NCBI GenBank assembly: GCA_902362975.1
Contig: CABIYO010000028.1
Span: 1-34,196 of the forward strand
Source: Caryophanales bacterium
GTDB taxonomy: Bacteria > Bacillota > Bacilli > Exiguobacteriales > Exiguobacteriaceae
Direction: 5' to 3'
Length of the DNA: 34,196 nt
Each line of letters begins with the position of its first letter. Position 1 is the stretch's first letter. This document shows, piece by piece, positions 16,656 to 24,649 of the stretch. Under the pieces are notes generated by a model. It was not told the DNA's origin, did no database searches, and saw only the letters and a program-made list of their open reading frames with translations. The position numbers and the translations under genes were made by a program.

Positions 16656-17329
16656 GGTTAAGCCATGTATCACATCAGTTTGACGGTCAGCTCGTATTGA
16701 ATGACATCGAGTTAGATATCTCACCAGGGGAATGCGTCGCCATCGTCGGTCCGAGCGGTAGCGGGAAGAGTACATTGTTATACATCCTCGGTCTATTGCG
16801 AAAACCGGATCAAGGAACATTCTTGATGAACGAACGCGACGTATTCGAATTAGATGAGGAACAACGTCGCCTGTTACGCCTGCATGAAGTTGGGTTCGTG
16901 TTTCAGCAGGCCCACTTGATTCCCTACTTGACGGTGCTCGAACAACTAGAGCTGATTCAGGAGAAGAAAAAGTTGGATGCGAAGCAACTGTTGACCGATT
17001 TTGGCTTAGGGCACCGTCTGCACCATCTCCCGGCGACCTTGTCAGGAGGTGAAAAGCAACGCGTGGCCGTCGCACGTGCCTTGATTAACTCCCCGCAACT
17101 CATTTTGGCAGATGAACCGACGGCGAGTTTGGATTATGAGAATGGACGACGTGTAATGGAGTTATTGGCCAAACAAGCGCATGAGGAAGGAAGACGTGTC
17201 GTCGTCATCACACATGATGAACGCATGCTCGATGTGTGTGATCGTGTCCTTCGTGTGATTGACGGTACCTTGACCGAGCTCAACAAGAAAGAAGGGCATC
17301 ACAACCAATTTGATGCAATTGATGAGTGA
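16652..17329 (+). CDS. hrtA: Heme efflux ABC ATPase HrtA
   Basis: This 225-residue ATPase is of the LolD/MacB-like subfamily. Walker A is GPSGSGKST (about residues 34-42), the Q-loop is VGFVFQQAHLIP, the signature is LSGGEKQRVAVARAL, Walker B is LILADEPTASLD, and the switch His is in VVITHDE. It is coupled by a four-base overlap to hrtB and powers heme export. The coding end overlaps the convergent 135-aa gene by 50 bp, and there is no terminator between them. Confidence 0.88.
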   Translation: MRLSHVSHQFDGQLVLNDIELDISPGECVAIVGPSGSGKSTLLYILGLLRKPDQGTFLMNERDVFELDEEQRRLLRLHEVGFVFQQAHLIPYLTVLEQLELIQEKKKLDAKQLLTDFGLGHRLHHLPATLSGGEKQRVAVARALINSPQLILADEPTASLDYENGRRVMELLAKQAHEEGRRVVVITHDERMLDVCDRVLRVIDGTLTELNKKEGHHNQFDAIDE

Positions 17330-17687
17330 GCCACCCTCCAAGGCGAATGGCAACACGGATTGATCCATTCTCCGAAATAGTCGCCTCTTCGATGCTCATC
17401 AGTCGTTCGATGATATGATTTGATTCGAGTCGAATCCCCGAGAGGCAGGAGAAAGCGCGGACGATTTCCTCTGGTCGACACTCGACTAGACGCGCAATCT
17501 CTTGTACCTCGGTGAGGAGGCTTGTTTGGTTATATAGAAAATACCGGTCGAGTATAATATCAAATACGAGTCCGACAATCCGTTCATCACCTTCAAGCGT
17601 CCACGAGAACGTTACTTCTCGCTCAAGCGTTCCCTCTCTGTCGCTCAACACCTTTTGAATCATTCGATAAATCTCTGACCTCTCCAT
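17280..17687 (-). CDS. Hypothetical protein, 135 aa
   Basis: This acidic, probably helical protein of unknown family begins MERSEIYRMIQKVLSDREGT and contains a LVECRPEEIVRAFSCLSG segment that could be a small helical bundle. ATG at 17687 follows a G-rich stretch (GGAGGGTGGGGGG). A GTG at 17702 would lie inside the ribosome binding site. Its last 50 bases are antisense to the end of hrtA. The frame is long and protein-like, so I accept it, with caution because of that overlap. Confidence 0.55.
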   Translation of the reverse strand: MERSEIYRMIQKVLSDREGTLEREVTFSWTLEGDERIVGLVFDIILDRYFLYNQTSLLTEVQEIARLVECRPEEIVRAFSCLSGIRLESNHIIERLMSIEEATISENGSIRVAIRLGGWLTHQLHQIGCDALLSC

Positions 17688-17868
17688 GTAGATGCCCCCC
17701 ACCCTCCTGCTATTGTCACTTCATCATACCGTTCTCTACCTAATCTTTCGATGTGCCGTCATTCATCTAATTCACCTGCTTATGTTACGTATGCCCTCCC
17801 CTTATATAAGAAAACAGGACCGTATCGAGTCGTTTCGGGTACAATAACGTGGAAAGGAGTCGTTATCA

Positions 17869-18792
17869 ATGCAACGAAAATGGAAAATTGGATTAGCATC
17901 ACTTTTCACAGGTTACTACGCAATCAGCTACTATGCCTTCAAACGAATGACGCGAGGCAAACGAAAGACTCCGGAGATGTTACTCGCTCCATATACGGAC
18001 GAAGATCGCACCTTTTATCATGACGTACCGTTCGAGCATGTCTCGATTCAATCGCGTGATGACTACTGCCTCTACGGGCGTATCTATCGGAATGAAGGGT
18101 CAACAAAATGGATTGTGTTCGTACATGGATATACCGCATCACATAGTTTCATGGCCCCTCACCTAGCCATGTTCCACCGTCTCGGCTTTAACCTGCTTGC
18201 CGTCGATTTACGTTCACATGGGGAGTCCGAAGGAATTTATGCCTCATATGGTTTCCATGAAAAAATCGATATGATCGACTGGGTGGACTGGTTGAAGAAA
18301 GAGGAAACAGTCGATCAAGTCGGGCTTCACGGCGTCTCGATGGGAGCGGCCACCGTCTTGCAGACGACTCCGCTCACAGACGTCGACTTCGTCATTGCTG
18401 AATGTCCGTTTGACGATATGAAACAATTGATGCGTTATCAACTGAGAGAGTTACACCACATCCCAGCCGAGCTCATTTTACCGGGAATCGACTATTTCCT
18501 TTGGTCTCGTGCCGGGTTCACGATGAGACAAGTCCAACCGAAAAAGGCCGTCACGGAAACGACGACCCCAATCCTATTCGTACATGGTTCAAAAGATGAT
18601 TTCGTCCCGACGTGGATGTCGGTCGAAATGAATGCATTGAACCGGAAGAACGACTTGGTGTTGATTGATGGCGCAGAACATACCGATTGCATGATCAAGG
18701 ACGCTCTCGCCTATGAGGAGGCGGTCACTCGCTTTTTGCATCGACATGGATTGGACCGGCAATCAAATCTAGAAGTACATGTAACACCATAA
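17869..18792 (+). CDS. Alpha/beta hydrolase, membrane-anchored
   Basis: This is a 307-residue serine hydrolase. An N-terminal hydrophobic segment (KIGLASLFTGYYAISYYAF) probably anchors it, followed by the hydrolase fold. The oxyanion loop is VFVHGYTASH, the strand before the LRSHGESEG turn is typical, and the nucleophile Ser is in GVSMGA. Asp in HGSKDDFVP and His in DGAEHTD complete the triad. The layout resembles YqkD-like hydrolases of Bacillus. The substrate is unknown. AAAGGAG precedes the ATG. The 3' end overlaps the convergent CPBP gene by 68 bp. Confidence 0.82.
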   Translation: MQRKWKIGLASLFTGYYAISYYAFKRMTRGKRKTPEMLLAPYTDEDRTFYHDVPFEHVSIQSRDDYCLYGRIYRNEGSTKWIVFVHGYTASHSFMAPHLAMFHRLGFNLLAVDLRSHGESEGIYASYGFHEKIDMIDWVDWLKKEETVDQVGLHGVSMGAATVLQTTPLTDVDFVIAECPFDDMKQLMRYQLRELHHIPAELILPGIDYFLWSRAGFTMRQVQPKKAVTETTTPILFVHGSKDDFVPTWMSVEMNALNRKNDLVLIDGAEHTDCMIKDALAYEEAVTRFLHRHGLDRQSNLEVHVTP

Positions 18793-19420
18793 CCGGCCAA
18801 AGGACTCCCATCCCTATATAGAGGATGCCTAATCCGAATCCAACAATCCCTGTCGTAAATACTCCCTTTATCCCTTGATAGGCATGGGCCACACCGAAAA
18901 GGGCGCCCCCGATTAGGGCAAGAGTCACATCTGGCACCTCGATATAGAGGGAAATCGTGTATAGCAGGACTCCTCTGAATATGAATTCCTCGGTCACGCC
19001 AGCCGTGACTGAGACGGCGCTCCACGCCTGTTCTTCTGCTTTTGTCCGGGGTAGTAGCAACTTCTCTAAATCGAGCTCATAGTAAGGGCGTAACACATGT
19101 CGGAGACGTGCTGAAGTTTTGACCAACAGATAAAAGATGAGTGTCACGGTGACAAGGATGCATGACAAGTAAAAGACTTGCCAAGCCTGTTCGTTCCCCG
19201 CTTCTGGTGCGAATCTCAATCCAATTTTCACTAGCGGTACTTGAAATAAAAAGATGAGGGCGACAATCAACAAGGTCAGTCCCCATGCCGACTTCACAGT
19301 TTGTTCGTATACCCATGCCCGTCCTCTCGTTTCAATCAAGGGACGAATCAATTTGGCATTGAAGAGCTGAACGATCAGCATGTAGCCGATGATGGCTGTA
19401 AAAATCAAACGTTCGAGCAT
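18725..19420 (-). CDS. CPBP-family intramembrane metalloprotease
   Basis: This 231-residue membrane protein is of the CPBP (Abi/CAAX protease and bacteriocin-processing) family. Motif 1 is Glu144-Glu145 with Arg149 (GVTEEFIFRG), motif 2 is Phe175 and His179 (FGVAH), and motif 3 is His214 with Asp218 (HVLLD), so the metal site looks complete. Six to eight helices are apparent. AGGAG stands nine bases before the ATG. Members act in protein processing or bacteriocin self-immunity; nothing nearby indicates a bacteriocin, so the substrate is open. Confidence 0.82.
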   Translation of the reverse strand: MLERLIFTAIIGYMLIVQLFNAKLIRPLIETRGRAWVYEQTVKSAWGLTLLIVALIFLFQVPLVKIGLRFAPEAGNEQAWQVFYLSCILVTVTLIFYLLVKTSARLRHVLRPYYELDLEKLLLPRTKAEEQAWSAVSVTAGVTEEFIFRGVLLYTISLYIEVPDVTLALIGGALFGVAHAYQGIKGVFTTGIVGFGLGILYIGMGVLWPVMVLHVLLDLIAGPIHVDAKSE

Positions 19421-19497
19421 CCATATCCACTCCTGTCCTTCCTCTTAGCTATATGCTACACTATTCGGGTATTGTCTAAAAGCTAGGAGGCGGTATC

Positions 19498-20190
19498 TTG
19501 AAACGTATGATGCTGCGACTGACCGGTTTCATCATTGTGCTCGTGCTTTTGCTCGGGGCAGTCGGCTGGCTCGGTCAACATGATAAAGTGAACAATGGAT
19601 TGTATCGAACCTATTATGGAGAGAACGGTGTCCCGAACACGCATCTGGCCGTCTATCAAGACGCTGCTGACACGTATGACGTAGACTGGCGCCTACTGGC
19701 TGCCGTTCACCGTGTAGAGACCATCTTCTCACACAGTTCGTCGATGCGTTCGTCTGTCGGCGCGATCGGACCTTTTCAATTCATGCCCCGTACTTGGCTC
19801 GGTTGGGAATATGACACCGATGACCAAAAAGGCGATGTCCCAGAAGACGAAGTAGATTTGACGGACCTTGCCTTGATTGAACAGTATGGCGGACTCGGTC
19901 GCGACGGGAACGGCGATGGAAAAGCCGACCCACACAGTCTTGTTGATTCTGCGCACACGGCGGCGTATTATTTAAGTGAACACGGTGGAAAAAAGACCGA
20001 TTCAGTCACATCCGTCCGAAATGCCATCTTCGAATACAATCGAAGTGAGCAATATGTCAATGACGTCATGACGTACTTCGAGAACTATAAATCAAGCGTG
20101 ACGTTCTTGCCGGATGAGCGTGATACGCTTAGTCAACGAGTTGCATATTACACGATTCGATATGTCGAGTGGTTTAAATCACTCGGCTGA
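19498..20190 (+). CDS. Membrane-anchored lytic transglycosylase-like protein
   Basis: This is a 230-residue protein with an N-terminal anchor (LTGFIIVLVLLLGAVGWLG) and an external SLT/lysozyme-like domain. The likely catalytic Glu74 lies in LLAAVHRVETIF, followed by the family block SVGAIGPFQFMPRTWLG, and by DSAHTAAYYLSEHGG further on. A GRDGNGDGKADPHS loop is a possible Ca2+ site (EF-hand-like). It would cleave peptidoglycan glycan strands. Initiation is at TTG 19498, with AGGAGG seven bases upstream. The next gene follows after 28 bp, so the two may be co-transcribed. Confidence 0.85.
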   Translation: MKRMMLRLTGFIIVLVLLLGAVGWLGQHDKVNNGLYRTYYGENGVPNTHLAVYQDAADTYDVDWRLLAAVHRVETIFSHSSSMRSSVGAIGPFQFMPRTWLGWEYDTDDQKGDVPEDEVDLTDLALIEQYGGLGRDGNGDGKADPHSLVDSAHTAAYYLSEHGGKKTDSVTSVRNAIFEYNRSEQYVNDVMTYFENYKSSVTFLPDERDTLSQRVAYYTIRYVEWFKSLG

Positions 20191-20218
20191 TGCTTACATG
20201 AAAAAGTGAGGAATGGAA

Positions 20219-20806
20219 ATGAACACGCATGTAGAAGAAGTAACCATCCGCGTCAAATCAATCTTCAATGAAGATAAAACGAAACGCTATATGCGAACGT
20301 ATGAGTTCACCGATGTGGAGGATGGCGTCATCTGTGCCGTCATCATTTACTCGCCGCGGATGAGCGATGCCTTTTTGTCCGGCACGACGACACAGCGTGC
20401 TTATATGTTGATGCAAAATCATTTGTCACAACCGATTCGAGAAATGCGGGTCATCAGTCTCGTACCGACACTCGCCATCAATGACAACCTTCCATACGTA
20501 GAATCTCAACTCGATGAGACGAACTACCATTACGTCGAAGAGACGTTACAAGAGGTAGAAGCAAGCGGCGGGATGATCATCGTCGGTTGGGGGTCTCCAG
20601 GTCGCTTGATGCATCACGCGACATCTTACAAATCGCTCTTTGCGGATTATGAAGCGATCATGTATTGCATCGGTACAACAGCTAAAGGCGAGCCACAACA
20701 GATTCGAATGGCCAACGAGAATACCGTTCTCGAGGCGTTCAACAACGAATCGGTCAAACCGAAGTTTCGCATCGTGAAAGAAACGAAGAAAGACGACTCT
20801 CCGTGA
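20219..20806 (+). CDS. Hypothetical protein, possibly DUF1643-like
   Basis: This is a soluble protein of 195 residues. The pattern of a strand block, then QRAYMLMQNHLSQPIREMRV, then a GGMIIVGWGSPGR segment recalls DUF1643 proteins, but I hold this loosely. ATG at 20219 suits the GTGAGG site better than ATG 20213. The stop codon lies inside the terminator hairpin that served as target for the MITE downstream. The function is unknown. It may be co-transcribed with the transglycosylase gene. Confidence 0.6.
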   Translation: MNTHVEEVTIRVKSIFNEDKTKRYMRTYEFTDVEDGVICAVIIYSPRMSDAFLSGTTTQRAYMLMQNHLSQPIREMRVISLVPTLAINDNLPYVESQLDETNYHYVEETLQEVEASGGMIIVGWGSPGRLMHHATSYKSLFADYEAIMYCIGTTAKGEPQQIRMANENTVLEAFNNESVKPKFRIVKETKKDDSP

Positions 20807-20813
20807 GTCGTCT
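20792..20813 (+). terminator. Terminator hairpin, left copy (MITE target)
   Basis: Arms AGACGACTC and GAGTCGTCT flank a 5-base loop. The matching T-run is missing here because the MITE begins at the next base. The intact hairpin with TTT is found again at 21174-21197. Confidence 0.8.
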
Positions 20814-21173
20814 CAGGCTGTTGATGAATCAAATCGCCATGTGCGATTTGATTCTTTTTTATGTTTAACGAGTTTGAGGCATTCTGTACGAAGTGGACGT
20901 AGCGTTTACCAACTTATTTCTTCGCTTAGACCATTTCGAAGAATAGATCAGGGGCTATTTCTTTGGAAGACGAGGCGCCACAGAAAATAGCTAAATGAGC
21001 ACTACAAGTGTTGGCCATTCGAGTGACTCGTCCCACGGCGCCCCGACTCCTACAGGAACGCAATCCAACGGAGACCCAGCAGCGACTTCAGTCGCGATGC
21101 GGCTCCGGGATTGCCTGTGGAAAGCGTGGGCGCCGGAAGGACGAGTTCGAACATATTATTAGTTAACAAGCTG
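20814..21173 (-). mobile_element. 360-bp MITE derived from the IS1182 element, with 21-bp direct repeats
   Basis: The left end CAGGCTGTTGAT and right end (reverse complement CAGCTTGTTAAC) match the ends of the IS at 1-1771. The left end keeps the IS hairpin (GAATCAAATCGC/GCGATTTGATTC). The right 250 bases keep the structured leader, including the GGCGCCCCGACTCC and CGATGCGGCTCCGGGATTGCC blocks. The transposase gene is entirely absent. It is flanked by a perfect 21-bp direct repeat at 20793-20813 and 21174-21194. It would depend on a transposase supplied in trans. No open reading frame of note lies inside. Confidence 0.88.
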
Positions 21174-21197
21174 ACGACTCTCCGTGAGTCGTCTTTT
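21174..21197. terminator. Terminator hairpin, right copy
   Basis: This is the same hairpin as at 20792-20813 (ACGACTC/GAGTCGT core), here followed by TTT. It is part of the target duplication and sits right after the ykoC stop, so it serves ykoC in the other direction. Confidence 0.7.
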
Positions 21198-21931
21198 CAT
21201 ATGCCGATCCAAATGGAAAGGCCAAACAGTGTGAAGAATATACCGGACCACATGTAGTCGGACGGTTTGACGTCAATCCGCTCATAGACGGTCCGTTTCC
21301 CACTCGTGAAACCCCTCGCCTCCATCGAGAAGGCGACCCGTTCCGCACGTCGGATCGAACCTGCCATCAGTGGAAGAAGTAGTTTCGGGACATGCCGAAT
21401 CCGCTCCCATTTCGTATCAAGAGGTACACCACGAAGACGATGCGCGTATTGTAGCTGTTGCATCTCCCGTTGCATCAACGGAAGGAAGCGGAATCCGACG
21501 AGCGCACTATAGGCAATTGTCGGAGAAAGCCTTGCCTGTTGCATCAAACTCATGATGAAACGTTTCGAATCGGTCGTCAACATGAAGAGGAGCGATAGTA
21601 CGGTGAATGCCAATACACGTAGACTAAGAGACATGGCGACGCGTGCCTCTTCTTTTGAAATATCTTGACCGAGAAGGGTCACCCACGTCTCGCCCCCGAG
21701 CTCCCTCCCAAACACGAGCGTCGTCCAAAACGTCCCGAGCGCCGTGACGAGAAATGGGATCAAGAACAGGCTCCACCTCTTCCAGGAAACGTCCGTCGCC
21801 AGTAATTGAATCGTCAACGTACCGACGATGATGACGAGCGGGGTCCACGGGTTATAAAATAAGGCAAGCCCGAACATGATGATCGTCATCGTCACAAACT
21901 TGATCGTCGGATTCATATTATGGAGTGACAT
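21197..21931 (-). CDS. ykoC: ECF transporter T component YkoC
   Basis: This is a 244-residue transmembrane coupling (EcfT-type) protein of the thiamine-precursor importer. Five or more helices are seen. The coupling-helix motifs that dock onto the ATPase are SLMQQARLSPTIAYSALVGF and the Arg-rich GSIRRAERVAFSMEARGF near the C-terminus, where the Ala-Arg-Gly type motif is diagnostic. ATG at 21931 has GGGAGGT eight bases upstream, giving a 19-bp overlap with ykoD; an ATG at 21916 would give an ATGA overlap but lacks a site. It is the last gene of ykoFEDC. Confidence 0.88.
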   Translation of the reverse strand: MSLHNMNPTIKFVTMTIIMFGLALFYNPWTPLVIIVGTLTIQLLATDVSWKRWSLFLIPFLVTALGTFWTTLVFGRELGGETWVTLLGQDISKEEARVAMSLSLRVLAFTVLSLLFMLTTDSKRFIMSLMQQARLSPTIAYSALVGFRFLPLMQREMQQLQYAHRLRGVPLDTKWERIRHVPKLLLPLMAGSIRRAERVAFSMEARGFTSGKRTVYERIDVKPSDYMWSGIFFTLFGLSIWIGI

Positions 21932-23256
21932 CGCTTTCGACCTCCCGTCAGTCGATAATGACGAAGTCTCTCCGTGTCCTGCCAGAGCTCATCCCCGAAT
22001 GGTCCTGAGAGTTCCCCGTCCTTCATCAAATAGAACGTATGGGCGATATTTGCGAACGACAAGTCATGGGTCACGAACAAAATCGTCTGTCCCTTTGCCG
22101 CATGTCGCTTCATCAAAATCTCTAATGCACGGAGTGACGGCTCATCCTGACCTGCCGTCGGTTCATCGAAGGCAAGCAACTGTTTGTTTGAGAGTAACTG
22201 AATCCCGACGGCGAGTCGTCGCTTCTGTCCATGACTGAGTGACAGTGGATGGAACACTCGTTTATCCTCGAGGGATAGCTCCTCTAGTACGTCATCAATT
22301 GATTCCTCATGACCAAACTGTAGCTCTTGCTCGACCGAGTTCATGAAAAATAAGTGTTCCGGAGATTGAGGGACGAGTCCGACCCGGCGGTCAGACTCCG
22401 TCAAACTTCGTAAAAACGTCGACTTTCCACTCCCATTCGGTCCTAATATGGCAATCACTTCCCCGATCCGAGCTTTTAGGGTCACCCCTTTTAATCGAAA
22501 TGCGTCACGCTTCATCTCGTCGACCACGTAATGCCCGACTGCTTGTCGTGGCTCAGGCGACGGTTTGAATGAAAAATCATCGACCGGCTGAAACGGTTCG
22601 TTCCGTACAATCCGTCCTTGGTCGAGTTCGATGTGCCAGTCAAAAAAGTCTCCCCACATGTGCGCGCGATGTTCGACAACGATGACGTTCACGTTGTCCA
22701 AGTGATCGAGCCAGTCGACGAATCGATTCGCGGTCACTGGGTCAAGGTGTGTCAACGGCTCATCGAGAAGCAACCATTCCGGTTGTCCGACCATGGCGCA
22801 AGCGACGGCGATCCGCTGTTTCTCCCCTCCTGACAAGGAATCGATGTGACGATTTCGGTAATCGGTCAGTTGGAGTGACTCGAGAATCTCCGTCACACGC
22901 TGATCGATGACCTCGACCGGTGTCTGCAAATTTTCGAGTGTGAAGATGAGTTCCTCTTCCACCCGTTCCATCACGAACTGCGTGTCCGGGTCTTGAAATA
23001 CGGTCCCGACCTGCTGATTGATCTCGCCTGGTGCGTATTCGTCGTAAATCCGTCCGAACAGTTCGAGTCTGCCTTCCAGGATCCCATCACAATTCTCTGG
23101 ATAGAGACGGTTGAACAGCGCGAGCAGGGTCGACTTCCCGCTTCCGCTCGCTCCTGTCAAAATCGTGCGTCCAGGTTTTATGGATAATGACACATCTTTG
23201 ATGATGGTGTCCTGACTTTCGGGGAATCGGAATGAAAGCGATTCTGTCTCAACCAT
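21913..23256 (-). CDS. ykoD: ECF transporter double ATPase YkoD
   Basis: This 447-residue protein has two fused ABC cassettes, powering uptake of a thiamine precursor. Cassette 1 has Walker A TGASGSGKSTLL, signature LSGGEKQRIAVA and Walker B WLLLDEPLTHLD. Cassette 2 has Walker A GPNGSGKSTFL, a modified signature LSHGQKRRLAVG, and Walker B LLAFDEPTAGQD with the switch His in VTHD. ATG at 23256 is used; the open frame continues far upstream, but that stretch is antisense-like and overlaps ykoE. It overlaps ykoE by 8 bp and ykoC by 19 bp. Confidence 0.9.
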   Translation of the reverse strand: MVETESLSFRFPESQDTIIKDVSLSIKPGRTILTGASGSGKSTLLALFNRLYPENCDGILEGRLELFGRIYDEYAPGEINQQVGTVFQDPDTQFVMERVEEELIFTLENLQTPVEVIDQRVTEILESLQLTDYRNRHIDSLSGGEKQRIAVACAMVGQPEWLLLDEPLTHLDPVTANRFVDWLDHLDNVNVIVVEHRAHMWGDFFDWHIELDQGRIVRNEPFQPVDDFSFKPSPEPRQAVGHYVVDEMKRDAFRLKGVTLKARIGEVIAILGPNGSGKSTFLRSLTESDRRVGLVPQSPEHLFFMNSVEQELQFGHEESIDDVLEELSLEDKRVFHPLSLSHGQKRRLAVGIQLLSNKQLLAFDEPTAGQDEPSLRALEILMKRHAAKGQTILFVTHDLSFANIAHTFYLMKDGELSGPFGDELWQDTERLRHYRLTGGRKRCHSII

Positions 23257-23824
23257 GGACGTTCCCACTCCGAGCGATCGCGTAGCCACGAAGCGACCCC
23301 GTCTTGAGCAACAGGTCACTGAGCAACTTCCCACCGATTCCTGCGATGACCATACCACTGACCGCCCGGAGCCCGAACATCGTCGCCACATATCCCGGTT
23401 CGAGCATCGCAAATCCGCTCATGAAGTAAGTGTACACGAAACTCGTGACGGCCGAGCCAAATCCTGCTAGCATGAGAACCCAAAGCTCGTATCGACGATA
23501 ACCTGTCATCGCAAAGACAGCTTCCGCCCCAAGACCTTGGACGATGCCGACCAAGATGATGCGCGGCCCGATCGCATTCCCAATCAACATTTCAATCGTC
23601 GCTGCCATCACTTCCGATATGAAGGCCGCACCCGGTTTCCGAATGATATACGCCGAGATGATTGACACGATGAACCAGATACCGAAGATCCACTCATAGG
23701 CGATTGGTCCAATCAACCCTGCCCATAAGTTCCCGATATGAACAAACAATAAGTAGACGACGGCAAAGACGACAGACAATACGGAGACGAGGACGACCTC
23801 TTTCAATTTCCACGATTTAAGCAT
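23249..23824 (-). CDS. ykoE: ECF transporter S component YkoE
   Basis: This is a 191-residue membrane-embedded substrate-binding (S) protein with about five or six helices, typical of YkoE-type units thought to bind thiamine or its hydroxymethylpyrimidine precursor. The N-terminal KLKEVVLVSVLSVVFAVVYL and the later GPIAYEWIFGIWFIVSII and GAAFISEVMAATIEM segments fit the family. ATG at 23824 (GGAGG five bases upstream) is preferred over 23836. It overlaps the stop of ykoF by 8 bp. Confidence 0.88.
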   Translation of the reverse strand: MLKSWKLKEVVLVSVLSVVFAVVYLLFVHIGNLWAGLIGPIAYEWIFGIWFIVSIISAYIIRKPGAAFISEVMAATIEMLIGNAIGPRIILVGIVQGLGAEAVFAMTGYRRYELWVLMLAGFGSAVTSFVYTYFMSGFAMLEPGYVATMFGLRAVSGMVIAGIGGKLLSDLLLKTGSLRGYAIARSGNVHG

Positions 23825-24407
23825 GGCGTCCTCCATGTGACGGACTGTTCACACTGAACGTCACCGTCATGACGACGTGTCGATTCTTCTCGCGCGTCCG
23901 ATTGAACGCCGACTCGTAATACGAGAACACATCATCCAAATTCCCATGAATGCCTGATGCGTAGTGCATGGAATCATTATAGACACCCGCCTGTTTCGCT
24001 TGCTCGATTTCATCATAGATGAGATCCATGTAGTTCTCCGCCCCCATCGGATAAAGCGCGAACTGTGACGAGACATACTGTTCTCTTGAAATTCCATTCA
24101 GTGGTTGTGGTGGTGCCTCGAGCACCTCATCCCCGGCCGAATCTCCCGGACATCCGACAGAGAAGGTTCCGCTCATCGAGACATGGCGTCCTTCTTCCGA
24201 AGCCAGGCTCAACACGGTCCGTGCGACGTCAAACACGTGCTCGGCGCGACCTCGGATCACGGTCGACACGTCATCCGTATGTCGCCAGACACCTGTCATA
24301 TTTGTTCCTTTCAATGCCCTTTTGATCGTCCCGATAAAGTCATCTGTCATCGGGCTAAGTGTGAAGCGAAATCCGACAATCGGACTCGTGCCACATGATT
24401 CATTCAT
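23817..24407 (-). CDS. ykoF: Thiamine/HMP-binding protein YkoF
   Basis: This is a 196-residue soluble protein with two similar halves. Each half has a strand opening (GFRFTLSPMTDDF; SQFALYPMGAENYMDLI) and a closing strand (VSMSGTFSVGCPG; VVMTVTFSVNSPS), as in the YkoF fold, which binds thiamine or hydroxymethylpyrimidine. The in-frame start at 24470 would run through the riboswitch terminator; ATG 24407 with GAGGGGG is right. It is the first gene of the TPP-controlled operon. Confidence 0.9.
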   Translation of the reverse strand: MNESCGTSPIVGFRFTLSPMTDDFIGTIKRALKGTNMTGVWRHTDDVSTVIRGRAEHVFDVARTVLSLASEEGRHVSMSGTFSVGCPGDSAGDEVLEAPPQPLNGISREQYVSSQFALYPMGAENYMDLIYDEIEQAKQAGVYNDSMHYASGIHGNLDDVFSYYESAFNRTREKNRHVVMTVTFSVNSPSHGGRHA

Positions 24408-24436
24408 CTTGTTTCCCCCTCTATGTGTGTTTGCAT

Positions 24437-24465
24437 AAAAAAAGCCGCATTCATGAGAATGCAGC
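24437..24465 (-). terminator. Intrinsic terminator of the TPP riboswitch
   Basis: On the minus strand, GCTGCATTC and GAATGCGGC pair (one mismatch) around a 4-base loop and run into seven T. It lies between aptamer and ykoF, as expected for an expression platform that stops transcription when TPP is bound. Confidence 0.85.
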
Positions 24466-24501
24466 AACAAAATCTATACAAACTTGCATAGAGAAAGTGC
24501 C

Positions 24502-24587
24502 GCACTTCCTCACGCCAGTATTACCTGGATCGAGTTATAAGGGATCGGAGCCATGCTCACATCTCAGCCGAAGCACCCCTAGTGCAG
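24502..24587 (-). promoter_or_regulatory. TPP riboswitch (THI element) of ykoFEDC
   Basis: The minus strand shows the conserved order AGGGGTGC, GGCTGAGA, GATCCAGGTAATACTGGCGT and GAGGAAG of the thiamine pyrophosphate aptamer. It is followed by a terminator and ykoF, so high TPP should switch the transporter operon off. Confidence 0.95.
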
Positions 24588-24617
24588 TCATTGATATGCG
24601 GTTACTTATGCAGTCAC

Positions 24618-24646
24618 AGTATAGCGATGTTTCGTCAGTTTGTAAA
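24618..24646 (-). promoter_or_regulatory. ykoFEDC promoter
   Basis: On the minus strand TTTACA and TATACT are separated by 17 bases and lie about 30 bases before the aptamer. This fits a sigma-A promoter for the riboswitch transcript. Confidence 0.7.
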
Positions 24647-24649
24647 TGG

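Noticed and set aside
18725..19420. CPBP (Abi) protein as a phage-defence or bacteriocin-immunity gene
   Set aside because: The family name alone is weak evidence; no bacteriocin, phage or defence genes are nearby.
20814..21173. Small RNA gene or CRISPR-like repeat
   Set aside because: Terminal inverted repeats, direct repeats and similarity to both ends of the IS1182 element make a deletion derivative the simpler reading. No repeated spacer pattern is seen here or elsewhere.
21913..23412. Longer start of ykoD at 23412
   Set aside because: The extra 52 residues are Cys/Arg/Ser-rich, overlap ykoE out of frame and have no ribosome binding site; the ATG at 23256 fits the family.
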